Origin: an uncultured Acholeplasmataceae bacterium
GTDB lineage: Bacteria; Bacillota_I; Bacilli_A; Acholeplasmatales; Acholeplasmataceae
Reading direction: 5' to 3'
Length of the DNA: 26,641 nucleotides
NCBI GenBank assembly: GCA_937983315.1
Contig: CALKAH010000207.1
Coordinates: 1-26,641 of the forward strand
The translations under genes were made by a program, and so were the position numbers. This document shows, piece by piece, positions 8,317-16,458 of this stretch. The first letter of the stretch is position 1. Each line of letters opens with the position of its first letter. Below the pieces are notes generated by a model, which made no database searches, was not told where the DNA came from, and saw only the letters and a program-made list of their open reading frames with translations.

Positions 8317-9222
8317 TCACTTGGCTTCTGCAATCAGACATGCCAGTGCAATTGAGTAAAATTTCGATTCTTTGCTATCCGCACGAGATGTTAAAACGAT
8401 AGGTTTTCTTGCACCTGCAATCACCGATGCGCTTTTTGCTCCTGCTAAAAACATCATACTCTTATAGAAAACATTTCCCGACTCAATCTGTGGCATGACA
8501 ACAAAATCAACATCACCAGCCATGGGATCGGTAATACCTTTATGAACAGCAGCTTCATGGTTAATCGCATTATCAAGGGCAAAAGGACCCCCTATGGTAC
8601 AACCCTTAATGCGTTCGTTTTGATTTCTTTCGATGAGTTCAACAGCATCTAAAGTTGCTTGCATTTTAGGATTAACCTTTTCAACCGCAGCAATCATGCC
8701 AACTTTTGGATGTTTCACACCAATCGCGTGAAGTACTTCCACACCGTTTTCGATGATTTCTTGTTTAATGTCAACATTGGGATCAATATTCATTGCACCA
8801 TCTGACATCATGAGAAGTTTATGATATGCTGGAATCTCCATGACACTGACGTGTGAAATACGGTTGGGTGTTCTTAAGCCAAACTCTTTATCAAGAGCTG
8901 CTTTCAAAATCACAGACGTATCCACAAATCCTTTCATTAAAATATCACCTTTACCTGACGATACCATCTTGACTGCTTTTTCTGATGCAAGCATCGGATC
9001 CTTCTCGTCGATGATTGTAAATTCACTAGGTTTCGCTTGAAGTTCAATGAGGATTTTGATGATCTCTTCTTGATCACCGATCAAAATGGGATGAATGAGC
9101 TTTCCTTTTTTTGCCATCACAACAGCTTCCAAAACAGGATGATCGTTAGCTGCTGCAACCACCATCGTTTTTGGTTTTAATAACTCTGCGCGTTTGACTA
9201 AGTCTTGCATGGATTTAATCAT
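8317..9222 (-). CDS. ptb: Phosphate butyryltransferase
   Basis: 301-residue cytosolic enzyme of the phosphate acetyl/butyryltransferase family, proposed to convert butyryl-CoA (or branched acyl-CoA) plus phosphate to acyl-phosphate. Recognisable family segments are AAANDHPVLEAV, ILMKGFVDTSVILKAALD, SHVSVMEIPAYHKLL and GGPFALDNAINHEAA. The length equals Ptb and is shorter than typical Pta. It lies 17 bases downstream of a butyrate kinase gene with AGGAGG before its ATG, the standard ptb-buk partnership (order reversed here). Substrate range cannot be told from sequence; isobutyryl or isovaleryl-CoA are possible. It ends in TGA just before hutH. Confidence 0.9.
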   Translation of the reverse strand: MIKSMQDLVKRAELLKPKTMVVAAANDHPVLEAVVMAKKGKLIHPILIGDQEEIIKILIELQAKPSEFTIIDEKDPMLASEKAVKMVSSGKGDILMKGFVDTSVILKAALDKEFGLRTPNRISHVSVMEIPAYHKLLMMSDGAMNIDPNVDIKQEIIENGVEVLHAIGVKHPKVGMIAAVEKVNPKMQATLDAVELIERNQNERIKGCTIGGPFALDNAINHEAAVHKGITDPMAGDVDFVVMPQIESGNVFYKSMMFLAGAKSASVIAGARKPIVLTSRADSKESKFYSIALACLIAEAK

Positions 9223-9239
9223 GTCATACCTCCTGATTT

Positions 9240-10310
9240 TTAACGATATTCTTTCGGTGTTTCTTCACCTTGAAGTACACGAAGTGCACCCAAAGCGAGA
9301 GCTTCCATTTCATCTTCTCCTGGATAAACTAAAACAGGTGCGATAAAGCTGACACGCTCTTTAATCAGATCAACAGTTAATGTATTATAAGCTAATCCAC
9401 CTGTTAAAACGATCGCATCAAGATGCCCCTTCAATACAGTTGCATATGCACCGATTTCTTTTGATATTTGATAACACATCACACGATGAATAAACTCAGC
9501 GTGCTCATCACCTGCTAAAATGCGTTTCATAATCGTTGCACCATCATTGGTTCCTAAATAAGCGACAAGACCACCTTGTCCATAGTTCTTTCTCTGGATT
9601 TCTTTTAACGTATACTTTCCAGATAAAGCCATCTTATAGAGGGGTCCCATAGGAACTTCACCACTCCGCTCAGGTGACATCGGACCATCACCATCAAGCG
9701 CATTGTTGACGTCAATCACACGTCCTAAATGATGTGCACCGACACTGATACCTCCACCCAAATGGACAACCACTAAATCCAATGTTTCATAGGGACGACC
9801 TAAATCTCTGGCAACTTTTCGTGCAACAGCTTTTTGATTAAGAGCATGAAATAAGCTATCGCGTTTAATATCTGGCATCCCGGTATAACGCGCAATGTCA
9901 TCCATTTCATCAACCGCGACTGGATCAACAATAAAACTTGGCAAACCATATTGATCAGCAATCATTTTAGCGATGATGCATCCTAAGTTCGATGCATGTT
10001 CGCCACGTCTTGCATCTTTCATATCTTGAATCATCTGATCAGATACGGCATAGGTTCCACTTGGAATAGGTTTTAATATACCACCACGTCCAACAACAGC
10101 ATCCAATGTAGAGAGGTCAATACGATCTTTCTTAAGCTCATCCATGATGGCTTGCATACGAAAATCAAGTTGATCAATCATTTTATGAAATGACAAAATG
10201 ATGTCAGAATCGTGTTTAACGCTCGCTTTAAAAACCATCTTTTCATCTTCATAGATGGCAAGTTTCGTGGAGGTTGATCCTGGATTAATAGCAAGTATAC
10301 GATAGGGCAT
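9240..10310 (-). CDS. buk: Butyrate kinase
   Basis: 356-residue ASKHA-family acyl kinase that turns acyl-phosphate and ADP into carboxylate and ATP. The phosphate-binding motif NPGSTSTK is at residues 9-16. Later signatures include VVHLGGGISVGAH, VDPVAVDEMDDIARYTG and VLTGGLAYN. These segments and the length match butyrate kinases better than acetate kinases (about 400 residues). The ATG is 14 bases after the tnaA stop with AAGGAGA upstream. With Ptb it gives substrate-level phosphorylation for the amino-acid fermentation encoded around it. Confidence 0.93.
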   Translation of the reverse strand: MPYRILAINPGSTSTKLAIYEDEKMVFKASVKHDSDIILSFHKMIDQLDFRMQAIMDELKKDRIDLSTLDAVVGRGGILKPIPSGTYAVSDQMIQDMKDARRGEHASNLGCIIAKMIADQYGLPSFIVDPVAVDEMDDIARYTGMPDIKRDSLFHALNQKAVARKVARDLGRPYETLDLVVVHLGGGISVGAHHLGRVIDVNNALDGDGPMSPERSGEVPMGPLYKMALSGKYTLKEIQRKNYGQGGLVAYLGTNDGATIMKRILAGDEHAEFIHRVMCYQISKEIGAYATVLKGHLDAIVLTGGLAYNTLTVDLIKERVSFIAPVLVYPGEDEMEALALGALRVLQGEETPKEYR

Positions 10311-10324
10311 AACAAATCTCCTTT

Positions 10325-11707
10325 TTATAATGGTTTAAATGTTGATGTAAAGTGACGTAAAATCGGTGATTCATAATCAAAGACGTAGCCTTTGAGTTCA
10401 TGACGGTGTTGATAAACATGAATCACAGCGTCTGCGACGACATCGAGATGATTATAGGTATATAGGCGTCTTGGAATCGTTAAACGCATCAGTTCCATCT
10501 TACTTTGTCGATTTTTATGCGTGTCTGGATCTCTACCTAAAAGGAGCGATCCAATCTCAACTGCGCGAACACCTGCTTCTATATAAATCGCATTGGTCAC
10601 TGCAAGCGCAGGAAATTGATCATAGGGAATATGCGGACAAAACGCTTTACAGTCAACAAATACAGCATGTCCACCAACAGGATATTGGATTGGTACACCC
10701 GCTTCATGCAAGCGATCACCTAAATAGCGCACCTGATCGATACGATGTTGTAAATAACGTGCATCTAATGCTTCCATCAATCCCACTGCAAGTGCATCCA
10801 TGTCACGTCCATTGAGTCCGCCATATGTAGGAAAACCTTCATAGGGGACAACATAGGTTCTGCACTTATCAAAGAGATCATGATCATCTTTAATTGCGAT
10901 CACTCCACCCATGTTGACTAATCCATCTTTTTTCGCACTCATTAAAAATGCATCTGCATATGAAAACATCTCTTGAGCAATTTCAAGAATGCTTTTTTGT
11001 TGGTATTCCTTTTCTCTTTCTTTAATGAAAAAACAGTTTTCAGCGTACCGTGCACCATCAATGATCAATTTGAGTCCAAAGCGTTCACAGATGGCTTTGG
11101 TATCTTTGATGTTTTTCATGGAAACAGGTTGTCCACCCGCTGAGTTATTGGTCACCGTCATAATGACGCCAGCAATATTTTCTTTTCCTTTTTCAAGAAT
11201 GGTTTGTTCAAGGCATTCCAAACACATGTTTCCTTTGAAATCATGCCAATGTTCAATATCGTAACAATCAGGAACAACACAGTCGAGTGCTCGTGCTCCG
11301 GCGAGCTCAACATGGGCACGTGTTGTGTCAAAGTGAATATTTGCGATGTAAAACATCCCTGGATGGGTGACAAGCTGTGGTAAAAAGACCTTCTCAGCAC
11401 CGCGTCCTTGATGAACAGGAATGAAATATTTATAACCTGTAATCTGTTTAATGACCGCTTCTAACCGGTAAAAACTGCGGCTACCCGCATAAGCTTCATC
11501 ACCAATCATCATCGCTGCCCATTGTTCTTGACTCATCGCACCTGTGCCTGAGTCTGTCAATAAATCAATATAAACGTCATCACTTTTCAAAGAAAAAGGG
11601 TTATACCCCGCATTTTTCAAGAGTGTGATGCGTTCTTCTTTCGTGGTTTCTCGGATGGGTTCGACCATCTTAATGCGGTATGGCTCTGCCATGTATTTTT
11701 TATTCAT
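10325..11707 (-). CDS. tnaA: Tryptophanase (tryptophan indole-lyase)
   Basis: PLP enzyme of 460 residues in the tryptophanase/tyrosine phenol-lyase family; it splits L-tryptophan to indole, pyruvate and ammonia. The PLP lysine is Lys260 in MSAKKDG. Three positions that separate the two family members favour tryptophanase: FDTT (Asp127, where phenol-lyases have FTTT), VEIG (383-386, where phenol-lyases have MERG with the phenol-binding Arg) and LRHFT (His452, where phenol-lyases have LRFFT). The start ATG has AAGGAG upstream. It is the first gene of the fermentation operon. The short leader leaves no room for a tnaC-type peptide. S-alkyl-cysteine or serine are possible secondary substrates. 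Confidence 0.9.
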   Translation of the reverse strand: MNKKYMAEPYRIKMVEPIRETTKEERITLLKNAGYNPFSLKSDDVYIDLLTDSGTGAMSQEQWAAMMIGDEAYAGSRSFYRLEAVIKQITGYKYFIPVHQGRGAEKVFLPQLVTHPGMFYIANIHFDTTRAHVELAGARALDCVVPDCYDIEHWHDFKGNMCLECLEQTILEKGKENIAGVIMTVTNNSAGGQPVSMKNIKDTKAICERFGLKLIIDGARYAENCFFIKEREKEYQQKSILEIAQEMFSYADAFLMSAKKDGLVNMGGVIAIKDDHDLFDKCRTYVVPYEGFPTYGGLNGRDMDALAVGLMEALDARYLQHRIDQVRYLGDRLHEAGVPIQYPVGGHAVFVDCKAFCPHIPYDQFPALAVTNAIYIEAGVRAVEIGSLLLGRDPDTHKNRQSKMELMRLTIPRRLYTYNHLDVVADAVIHVYQHRHELKGYVFDYESPILRHFTSTFKPL

Positions 11708-11735
11708 GAAACGTCTCCTTCGTGTTGATACCCTT

Positions 11736-11741
11736 ATTATA
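11736..11741 (-). promoter_or_regulatory. Likely -10 box of the tnaA-hut operon
   Basis: A perfect TATAAT on the minus strand lies about 29 bases before the tnaA ATG. No good -35 is seen at 16-18 bases spacing (best TTTATT), so activation may be needed. The predicted leader is only about 22 bases. Confidence 0.5.
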
Positions 11742-11770
11742 CATAATAAGAAGTAAAAAATAAATATTTC

Positions 11771-11786
11771 TTGAAAGCGCTTTATA
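11771..11786. promoter_or_regulatory. CRE-like (CcpA) operator
   Basis: TTGAAAGCGCTTTATA fits the CcpA catabolite-responsive consensus WTGNAANCGNWWNCAW except at two 3' positions and contains the perfect palindrome AAAGCGCTTT (11774-11783). It lies between divergent tnaA and the malic enzyme gene and could serve either. TTGAAA at its 5' end could itself be a -35 for the malic enzyme gene, with CATCAT 16 bases on. Confidence 0.55.
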
Positions 11787-11809
11787 TTTTCACATCATTT
11801 GATGCATTC

Positions 11810-11830
11810 TTACATGAAAAAGGCATGTAA
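11810..11830. repeat. Inverted repeat, possible operator
   Basis: TTACATG and CATGTAA form perfect 7-bp arms around a 7-base A/G spacer. The repeat sits 44 bases before the malic enzyme start, in the shared divergent control region. It might bind a dimeric regulator; no family can be named. Confidence 0.4.
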
Positions 11831-11874
11831 ATTGCTTCATCATGTTACAATATCAAGTGATAGGAGGTCATGAC

Positions 11875-13053
11875 ATGGACTACCGTGAACTCGCCCTTAA
11901 GGTTCATCAAGAACTCAAAGGCAAAGTCGAAATGATATCACGAGCATCAATACGCTCGAAAGAAGATTTGGCTGTTTTATATTCTCCCGGTGTTGCAGAA
12001 CCTTGTTTAGCCATCCAAAAGGATGTAAAACTTTCTTATTTGTATACCAGAAGACATAATACGATTGCTGTGATCACTGATGGTTCTGCCGTACTTGGCC
12101 TTGGCAATATTGGACCTGAAGCTGGTATGCCTGTGATGGAGGGTAAAGCGATTCTTTTCAAACTATTGGGCGGTGTTGATGCAATCCCTTTATGTATTGA
12201 CTCGCAAGACCCAGATAAAATCATCGAAACCATTTCACTTCTGCAGGGAAGTTTCGGGGGTATCAATTTGGAGGATATTTCTGCACCTCGATGCTTTATA
12301 ATTGAACAAGAACTTAAAAAGCGTTGTGACATACCTGTCTTTCATGATGATCAACATGGAACAGCAATCGTCGTAGGTGCTGCACTGACAAATGCATTGA
12401 AACTTGTCAAAAAATCAATCGATCAAATCAAGCTCGTCATCAATGGTGCAGGAGCTGCAGGAACATCCATCGCCCACTTTTTGATGTCACTCGGTGTTAA
12501 GCATATGGTCATTTGTGATAAAAACGGAATCCTTACAAAAGGCGATCCCACATTATCACCCACCCATCAAGCTCTCGCACACATCACAAATCCTTATCAA
12601 GAAAAGGGATTACTTAAGGATGCCTTGAAGGATGCTGATGTTGTGATTGGTGTTTCTGTACGAGGAGTCATCAACGAAGACATGATTAAATCAATGAAGC
12701 CCAATCCCATCGTCTTTGCGATGGCAAACCCAATCCCTGAAATCATGCCTGATGAAGCTTATCATGCAGGTGCGTTTATCGTAGGAACAGGTTCCTCAAA
12801 ATTTCCTAACCAAATCAATAATCTCCTCGCATTCCCCGGTATCTTTAGAGGAACACTCGATGCACACGCTAAAGACATCACACACGATATGATGAGAGCT
12901 GCATCACTTGCTATTGCATCGTTTATTCCTGAAGATCAACTTTCAAAAGATTACATCATTCCAAACCCTCTTGATCCTCTTGTTCATCAACGTGTTGCTG
13001 AAGCTGTGAAGAAATGTGCTGTCGAAACACACGTCCCTAAAACACATGATTAA
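11875..13053 (+). CDS. Malic enzyme (malate dehydrogenase, decarboxylating)
   Basis: 392-residue NAD(P)-dependent malic enzyme that oxidatively decarboxylates malate to pyruvate and CO2. The start at 11875 is set by AGGAGG seven bases upstream; an ATG at 11842 lacks such a site. Seen motifs are YSPGVAEPC (about residues 36-44), GLGNIGPEAGMPVMEGKA (75-92, with Lys91), NLEDI and DDQHGTA for the metal site, and the dinucleotide loop GAGAAG (191-196). Length matches the short bacterial type without a phosphotransacetylase-like tail. It is a single-gene unit, divergent from the fermentation operon, ending in a terminator. Cofactor choice is not decided. Confidence 0.93.
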   Translation: MDYRELALKVHQELKGKVEMISRASIRSKEDLAVLYSPGVAEPCLAIQKDVKLSYLYTRRHNTIAVITDGSAVLGLGNIGPEAGMPVMEGKAILFKLLGGVDAIPLCIDSQDPDKIIETISLLQGSFGGINLEDISAPRCFIIEQELKKRCDIPVFHDDQHGTAIVVGAALTNALKLVKKSIDQIKLVINGAGAAGTSIAHFLMSLGVKHMVICDKNGILTKGDPTLSPTHQALAHITNPYQEKGLLKDALKDADVVIGVSVRGVINEDMIKSMKPNPIVFAMANPIPEIMPDEAYHAGAFIVGTGSSKFPNQINNLLAFPGIFRGTLDAHAKDITHDMMRAASLAIASFIPEDQLSKDYIIPNPLDPLVHQRVAEAVKKCAVETHVPKTHD

Positions 13054-13060
13054 AAATCAA

Positions 13061-13095
13061 AAAGGCTCTAGCGTTGCTGCTAAAGCCTTTTTTTT
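13061..13095. terminator. Bidirectional intrinsic terminator
   Basis: AAAGGCT-C-TAGC pairs with GCTA-A-AGCCTTT around a 6-base loop, followed by eight T's on the plus strand. On the minus strand the same stem is followed by TTTTTGATTTTT. It can end both the malic enzyme transcript and the converging transcript of the small protein gene. Confidence 0.85.
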
Positions 13096-13110
13096 GATCC
13101 GTCATCATCG

Positions 13111-13275
13111 TTAGTATGCGATATGTACGGTGTCTTGTGTTTGTATGGTTTCGCGTGCTATTTGCGCAATTTCAGCGGTCTTGCTGTATAAAGTATTTTC
13201 TGAATTATTGACACATCCAACGATGCATTGTACGACGAACTTGACAAACTCTTTGACATAACGTAGTGTTTTCAT
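13111..13275 (-). CDS. Small protein of unknown function, 54 residues
   Basis: I do not recognise this protein. It begins MKTLRYVKEFVKFVVQCIVG, followed by CVNNSENTLYSKTAEI. The first third is hydrophobic with two Cys (17 and 21) spaced CxxxC, so it may be a membrane-associated amphipathic helix; the rest is polar. There is no lipobox or cleavable signal that I trust. It is taken as real because GGGAGG sits six bases before the ATG and an ideal promoter (TTGACA, 17 bases, TATAAT) lies about 90 bases upstream, with a terminator right after the stop. It stands alone between the malic enzyme gene and the nqr operon. A longer in-frame reading to 13320 lacks a ribosome site. Confidence 0.7.
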   Translation of the reverse strand: MKTLRYVKEFVKFVVQCIVGCVNNSENTLYSKTAEIAQIARETIQTQDTVHIAY

Positions 13276-13361
13276 AGGGACCTCCCAAATTGATATTGAT
13301 TTGCAAATTAATTTTATCAATCTATTTTTGCCATCACTTGATTTTTTTAATTTACACCTTA

Positions 13362-13390
13362 ATTATATTCATTAACAATCCTCTTGTCAA
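13362..13390 (-). promoter_or_regulatory. Consensus promoter of the small protein gene
   Basis: On the minus strand, perfect TTGACA (13390-13385) and perfect TATAAT (13367-13362) lie 17 bases apart. The untranslated leader is about 80 bases and contains ATTGATA / TATCAAT arms (7 bp) shortly before the ribosome site. It is the best match to the sigma-70 consensus in the window. Confidence 0.85.
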
Positions 13391-13394
13391 GTGT

Positions 13395-13500
13395 TTTTGC
13401 TCATTTTTATTGATTTTATTGATTTTTGTATTGATTTTATTAATCATTTATCGTTTTTGTTGATATATTTTTGATTTTTACATCATTTTTATCAAATAAA
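13395..13500. repeat. Phased A/T-tract region upstream of a strong promoter
   Basis: This stretch is almost pure A/T with T-tracts about every 9-12 bases. ATTGATTTT occurs three times on the plus strand, starting at 13409, 13418 and 13430. On the minus strand these are A-tracts directly upstream of the TTGACA box, as expected for an UP element or curved DNA. It contains no gene. Confidence 0.6.
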
Positions 13501-13503
13501 TAC

Positions 13504-13532
13504 AAAAAAGACCAATCTGTTGATTGGCCTTA
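13504..13532 (-). terminator. Terminator of the nqr operon
   Basis: On the minus strand GGCCAATC and GATTGGTC pair around AACA and are followed by six T's, about 20 bases after the nqrF stop. Confidence 0.85.
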
Positions 13533-13547
13533 TTCTTAAGATACATC

Positions 13548-14633
13548 TTATGAGAAATTATCGAAAAAGACATTTTCTTGTCGAATCTTGTGTCTGTTTA
13601 AGACTTTGATACATGCGTTGATCATTCCTGGTGAACCACATAAGTAGGCTTCGCTTTCGGTTAAGTCACCCACGTGACGATCGACAACATCGGTAATCAA
13701 TCCTACTTCACCCTTCCAATCATCGGTTGGTTGAGGTTCAGATAATGCTGGGATATATTCAAAGTTAGGAAATTCTTTTGAGAGTTCCATAAACTCTTCT
13801 GTATAATATAAATCACGTTTTGACTTTGCACCAAAGAAATACTTGACGCGTCTATTCATCCCTTTGTCTCTTAAGTAATAAAGGATTGAACGAATCGGTG
13901 CTTTTCCTGATCCACCTGCGATACAGATCATATCGCGCGATGATTCTTCTTGTAAATAGAAATCACCGTAGGGACCTGTCAGGATCACCTTGTCACCAAC
14001 TTCTAAAGCTTTGTGAACGTAGGTCGTTGCTTTCCCGTTGGGTACTTGACGAATGATCAATTCAATCTGATTGTTATACTTGGGATGCGATGCGATTGAA
14101 TACGCGCGAATCACATCGATTCCAGGTACTTTTAACTGAGCGTATTGTCCTGGTTTAAAGATCATTTCCTTGGGTTCAATCAGTTCAAAGCGAACCAATT
14201 TAATATCATACGTCAAATCTTCAATGTGTGAAACTTTTGTCTTGTATTCTTTAGCGTTTAATAATTCTTTTGGAATTTCAATTTTCATGTTGTCTTTGAC
14301 TTTGACTTGACATGATAATCGTATACCTTCAGCACGTTCCTTCTCGTTTAAAAACGGTAATTCGGTTGGTTTAATATCACCACCGCCATCAATTAGCTTA
14401 AACTTACAAAAGCCACACGTTGCTTTACCACCACACGCAGATGGGATAAAGATCTTATGCTGAGAAAGCGTATTTAATACAGTTTCATCTCCGGTTACCG
14501 GAATGATCTTATCATCATTGATTTGAAGGACTTTTTCGCCACCGCCACCTAATGCCTTTTCAACGACGATTAAGATGACAGCGATGATCACAAGCACTCC
14601 AATTAAGACGATGGGAACAAAAATGAGATTCAT
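13548..14633 (-). CDS. nqrF: NQR subunit F, NADH-oxidising flavoprotein
   Basis: 361-residue entry subunit of the Na+-pumping NADH dehydrogenase (NQR) family. It has one N-terminal membrane helix (residues 3-24), a plant-type 2Fe-2S ferredoxin domain with Cys67, Cys73, Cys76 and Cys108, an FAD domain with RAYS (176-179), and an NADH domain with GGSGKAP (240-246) and CGSPGM. The end FFDNFS keeps the aromatic tail typical of NqrF. This domain set is diagnostic of NqrF and differs from RnfB or RnfC. It is about 45 residues shorter than the Vibrio protein. The ATG follows nqrE by 10 bases with AAGGAGG. It is the last gene of the operon. Confidence 0.92.
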   Translation of the reverse strand: MNLIFVPIVLIGVLVIIAVILIVVEKALGGGGEKVLQINDDKIIPVTGDETVLNTLSQHKIFIPSACGGKATCGFCKFKLIDGGGDIKPTELPFLNEKERAEGIRLSCQVKVKDNMKIEIPKELLNAKEYKTKVSHIEDLTYDIKLVRFELIEPKEMIFKPGQYAQLKVPGIDVIRAYSIASHPKYNNQIELIIRQVPNGKATTYVHKALEVGDKVILTGPYGDFYLQEESSRDMICIAGGSGKAPIRSILYYLRDKGMNRRVKYFFGAKSKRDLYYTEEFMELSKEFPNFEYIPALSEPQPTDDWKGEVGLITDVVDRHVGDLTESEAYLCGSPGMINACIKVLNRHKIRQENVFFDNFS

Positions 14634-14643
14634 GTCGTCCTCC

Positions 14644-15225
14644 TTATATGCTTGCTAAGCCGGTGAAGCCAATGAATGCGAGTGCTAAAATACCTAAAAT
14701 GATAAATACAATTGCTTTGCCTTGTAAGCCTTTTGGTAAATCAGAAATCTTTGCCATCTTTTCACGAATACCAGCAAGTAAGATGATTGCTAGTGCCCAA
14801 CCAACGGATGAACCAAAACCGAAGGCTGCTGTTTCACCAAATGTGTATTCACGGTTGACGAAGAATAACGAGACAGCTAAGACCACGCAGTTCACGGTAA
14901 TGAGTGGTAAGAAAATACCAAATGCATTGTACATGGATGGAACAAATTTTTCCATAAAGATTTCAAGTAATTGTACAACAGCTGCAATCGTAATGATGAA
15001 GACTAAGAGTGCAAGCTTCTCTGTACCCGTGGCAAGTAACAGTTGATAAATAGGCCAGTTAATAATCGCTGTCAATGTCACAACGATGATCACGGCAAGC
15101 CCCATACCTTTTGCATTCTTCACATTCGTTGAGATTGCAATCAGCGGACACATCCCCAAAATATAGACGAGGGCGATGTTATGATTTAAGATTGATGCTA
15201 AGATCAGTTCAAATAAATTACTCAT
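14644..15225 (-). CDS. nqrE: NQR subunit E
   Basis: 193-residue integral membrane subunit with six predicted helices. LGMCPLIAIS (Cys26) and VNCVVLAV (Cys113) supply two of the four Cys that hold the intramembrane 2Fe-2S cluster shared with NqrD. The segments YNAFGIFLPLITVNC and GWALAIILLAGIREKM closely resemble NqrE rather than its paralogue RnfA, which helps to name the whole operon. Its start has AGGAGGG and lies 12 bases after nqrD. Confidence 0.93.
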   Translation of the reverse strand: MSNLFELILASILNHNIALVYILGMCPLIAISTNVKNAKGMGLAVIIVVTLTAIINWPIYQLLLATGTEKLALLVFIITIAAVVQLLEIFMEKFVPSMYNAFGIFLPLITVNCVVLAVSLFFVNREYTFGETAAFGFGSSVGWALAIILLAGIREKMAKISDLPKGLQGKAIVFIILGILALAFIGFTGLASI

Positions 15226-15237
15226 CGTTTATCCCTC

Positions 15238-15861
15238 CTAATTCGTTTCATAGAACTTGGACCATTCACGAATGCCCCAAATCAACAAGCCTAACACGAA
15301 GAATCCACCTGGAGCGATCGACATGACAACCCAATTGGGCCATGTATCAGGCATAATTTGATAACCCAAAAGTGTTCCACTCGCTAAAAGTTCACGAACA
15401 ATGGAAACAACCAAGAGTACTAACGTATAACCCATACCTGATGCAAATCCATCCACTAACGTGTAACGTACAGGATTCTTAACTGCGAATGCTTCAGCAC
15501 GTCCCATGACGATACAGTTGGTAATGATCAATCCAACATAAGCACCTAAGGCACTCGCGATACTTGGGAAGTATGCTTCCAAGAACATTTGTACAATAAT
15601 AACAAAAGCAGAAATGATCACCATATAGGTCACCATACGAACTTTGCCAGGAATAAAGTTGCGAATCAGTGATATAAATGCTGATGACGCCATGACAACA
15701 AAGGTCACGCCTAAACCCATCGCAATCGCATTTTCAACGCGGTTCGTGACAGCAAGTGACGAACATATACCGAGGACAGCAACAACAATAGGGTTATTGC
15801 GATGAAGCCCATCTTTTAAGATGTTAAACCATTTGGTATAACGCAAACGTATCCATTTCAT
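15238..15861 (-). CDS. nqrD: NQR subunit D
   Basis: 207-residue membrane subunit of the RnfE/NqrD family with about six helices. Cys33 (LGICSSLAVT) and Cys116 (TNCIVMGRAEAFA) are the partner ligands of the NqrD-NqrE 2Fe-2S centre. The length equals the Vibrio NqrD. AGGAGGG precedes the ATG, 12 bases after the nqrC stop. RnfE is the alternative name; the operon context with NqrE and NqrF decides for NqrD. Confidence 0.92.
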   Translation of the reverse strand: MKWIRLRYTKWFNILKDGLHRNNPIVVAVLGICSSLAVTNRVENAIAMGLGVTFVVMASSAFISLIRNFIPGKVRMVTYMVIISAFVIIVQMFLEAYFPSIASALGAYVGLIITNCIVMGRAEAFAVKNPVRYTLVDGFASGMGYTLVLLVVSIVRELLASGTLLGYQIMPDTWPNWVVMSIAPGGFFVLGLLIWGIREWSKFYETN

Positions 15862-15873
15862 CGTTTCACCCTC

Positions 15874-16458
15874 CTATTCTTCTCGGCTATCCCAAGCCGC
15901 TTGATATAACGCATACTGATCATTCATAATGATTTCAAATGCTTCTGAGGTTCGTGTGGCACCTGTAATCGCATCAACTTCATTCGGTTGATTGGGCGAG
16001 CTGTCTTTATTGACTTCTAAAGACGGAACCATTTTGATACCTACAAAATTAGCAAGGTACTTCGCTTCAGCGATAATACCACCTAAACCAGGTGTTTCTT
16101 CTTGTTTCAGTACCTTAATCGCAACGATCGTTTCAAAATCATCTTCTAATGTGATCACTCCAGAAATGGGACCCCATACATCACCACCAATGAAGGTGTA
16201 GGAAACATTGCCTGATGCTGTATGAAGATAAAATGTCAATTCATCAACAACAATCGTTTCAATTTCATCATCGAAAACAGTGTGAATATTACCAAAGTTA
16301 TAACTGACTTCATTCGCATCAAGTACCGCAGCTTTAAGTTGAGCAATTTTATTTTGTTCGATGCGATCACGCGTTAGAGCATCCACACCCACGAGCAAGC
16401 CTGACGTTAATAGACCTAGAATCAAAACGAAAACCATCATTTTCATGTTTTGTTTCAT
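15874..16458 (-). CDS. nqrC: NQR subunit C, covalent FMN carrier
   Basis: 194-residue subunit with one N-terminal membrane helix (about residues 6-27) and an extracytoplasmic FMN-binding domain. The flavinylation motif ITGATRTS carries Thr168, to which ApbE would link FMN; GPISGVI and ETPGLGGI are family motifs. It is clearly shorter than Vibrio NqrC (about 257) and close to RnfG in size, so it is a compact form. Its ATG overlaps the nqrB stop (ATGA). No apbE gene is in the window, so flavinylation must depend on one elsewhere. Confidence 0.9.
   Translation of the reverse strand: MKQNMKMMVFVLILGLLTSGLLVGVDALTRDRIEQNKIAQLKAAVLDANEVSYNFGNIHTVFDDEIETIVVDELTFYLHTASGNVSYTFIGGDVWGPISGVITLEDDFETIVAIKVLKQEETPGLGGIIAEAKYLANFVGIKMVPSLEVNKDSSPNQPNEVDAITGATRTSEAFEIIMNDQYALYQAAWDSREE

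Noticed and set aside
8304..8333. Longer hutH start at TTG 8333
   Set aside because: It overlaps the ptb end and adds a non-family N-terminus; ATG 8303 has a ribosome site and matches the family start.
10325..11707. Tyrosine phenol-lyase instead of tryptophanase
   Set aside because: Positions FDTT, VEIG and LRHFT carry the tryptophanase residues; the phenol-binding Arg of phenol-lyases is absent.
13395..13500. CRISPR-like or tandem repeat array
   Set aside because: The three ATTGATTTT copies are short, irregularly spaced and part of general A/T tracts; there are no spacers or direct repeats of 20 or more bases.
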